This document shows positions 5,575 through 5,785 of a stretch of 5,785 nucleotides of DNA, one piece after another (within the stretch, counting starts at the first letter, position 1; every line of letters begins with the position of its first letter). The notes under the pieces were generated by a model. That model searched no databases and had not been told where the DNA came from. It saw only the letters and a program-made list of their open reading frames with translations. The stretch spans positions 1 through 5,785 of the forward strand of contig JACCUC010000136.1 in NCBI GenBank assembly GCA_013812065.1, in the 5' to 3' direction. The DNA is from Thermoleophilaceae bacterium. Lineage in GTDB: Bacteria > Actinomycetota > Thermoleophilia > Solirubrobacterales > Thermoleophilaceae. The position numbers and the translations under genes are program-made.

Positions 5575-5785
5575 GTGAACGAGGCCACTCGGATCTGCTT
5601 CGTCTCGGCGAGCGGGCAGAACGCCTACTTCGGAGAGCTGCTCGATGCCCTCCGGGAGGCGGTCGAGGAGTCGGGTGTCCCGACGGAGACCGCTGTCGAC
5701 TTCTTTCCCCCCGAGAGCGGCGACCTGGTCTACGTGTTCGTGCCGCACGAGTTCCTCCCCTTCACCCTTGCTCCCGCCCACCCCA
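5575..5785 (+). CDS. Start of a protein of unknown family, possibly a glycosyltransferase (3' partial)
   Basis: The first 70 codons of a gene run off the right edge from a GTG start. The product begins VNEATRICFVSASGQNAY, an opening beta strand and glycine-containing loop typical of the N-terminal Rossmann half of GT-B enzymes. A predicted helix follows (ELLDALREAVEESG), then a second strand LVYVFVPHEFLPF. About 62 of 70 codons end in G or C, as in the neighbouring genes, and the frame has no stop, so it is very probably coding. The family itself I do not recognise; a glycosyltransferase is a guess from the fold-like pattern and the glycan locus. The divergent spacer to the sulfotransferase-like gene (5472-5574) holds a TANNNT match for each strand (TACATT here, TAAGCT at 5549-5554 on minus), so the two promoters may overlap. 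Confidence 0.72.
   Translation, partial: MNEATRICFVSASGQNAYFGELLDALREAVEESGVPTETAVDFFPPESGDLVYVFVPHEFLPFTLAPAHP

Noticed and set aside
1..5785. Search for CRISPR repeats, tRNA or rRNA genes, insertion-sequence ends and toxin-antitoxin pairs
   Set aside because: Reading by eye showed no regularly spaced repeats, no cloverleaf-like sequence, no transposase and no small paired genes; a software scan could still find weak cases.

Overview
The window looks like part of a surface-glycan (exopolysaccharide or cell-wall polysaccharide) biosynthesis and decoration locus from a GC-rich bacterium. Codons end mostly in G or C, GTG and TTG are used as starts, one gene looks leaderless, and the proteins are rich in Arg and Ala. 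This fits an actinobacterium, possibly Thermoleophilia-like, but that placement is an inference from style, not from a marker gene.

Layout. (1) At the left edge is the 3' part of a GT4-type glycosyltransferase resembling the WsaF/rhamnosyltransferase group (+, runs in from outside). (2) It is coupled through a TTGA stop/start overlap to a GT61/DUF563-type glycosyltransferase (+). (3) Converging on it, with 39 bases between the stop codons, is a class I SAM-dependent methyltransferase (-, start re-set to 3145). (4) After a 311-base divergent spacer comes a second, unrelated class I methyltransferase (+, start re-set to 3457). (5) Converging with it, so that the two stop codons share the 4 bases CTAG, is a sulfotransferase-like protein (-). 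(6) After a 103-base divergent spacer, a new gene of unknown family starts at a GTG (+) and runs off the right edge.

Inferred joint role: two transferases add sugars, and two methyltransferases plus a sulfotransferase-like enzyme could cap or decorate the glycan with methyl and sulfate groups. No polymerase, flippase or nucleotide-sugar enzyme is visible here, so the chemistry of the glycan cannot be read from this window. After the first pair, gene direction alternates at every step (- + - +), so the middle genes are probably separate transcription units rather than one operon.

The most interesting non-coding signal is a perfect 10-bp inverted repeat that contains both stop codons of the first convergent pair and is probably a two-way terminator. 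A second shared pattern is that four of the five proteins whose C-termini are visible end in Arg-rich, partly hydrophobic tails, which may anchor them to the membrane surface. I found no tRNA, rRNA, CRISPR array, insertion sequence or phage gene. I do not see a clearly new defence or mobile system.
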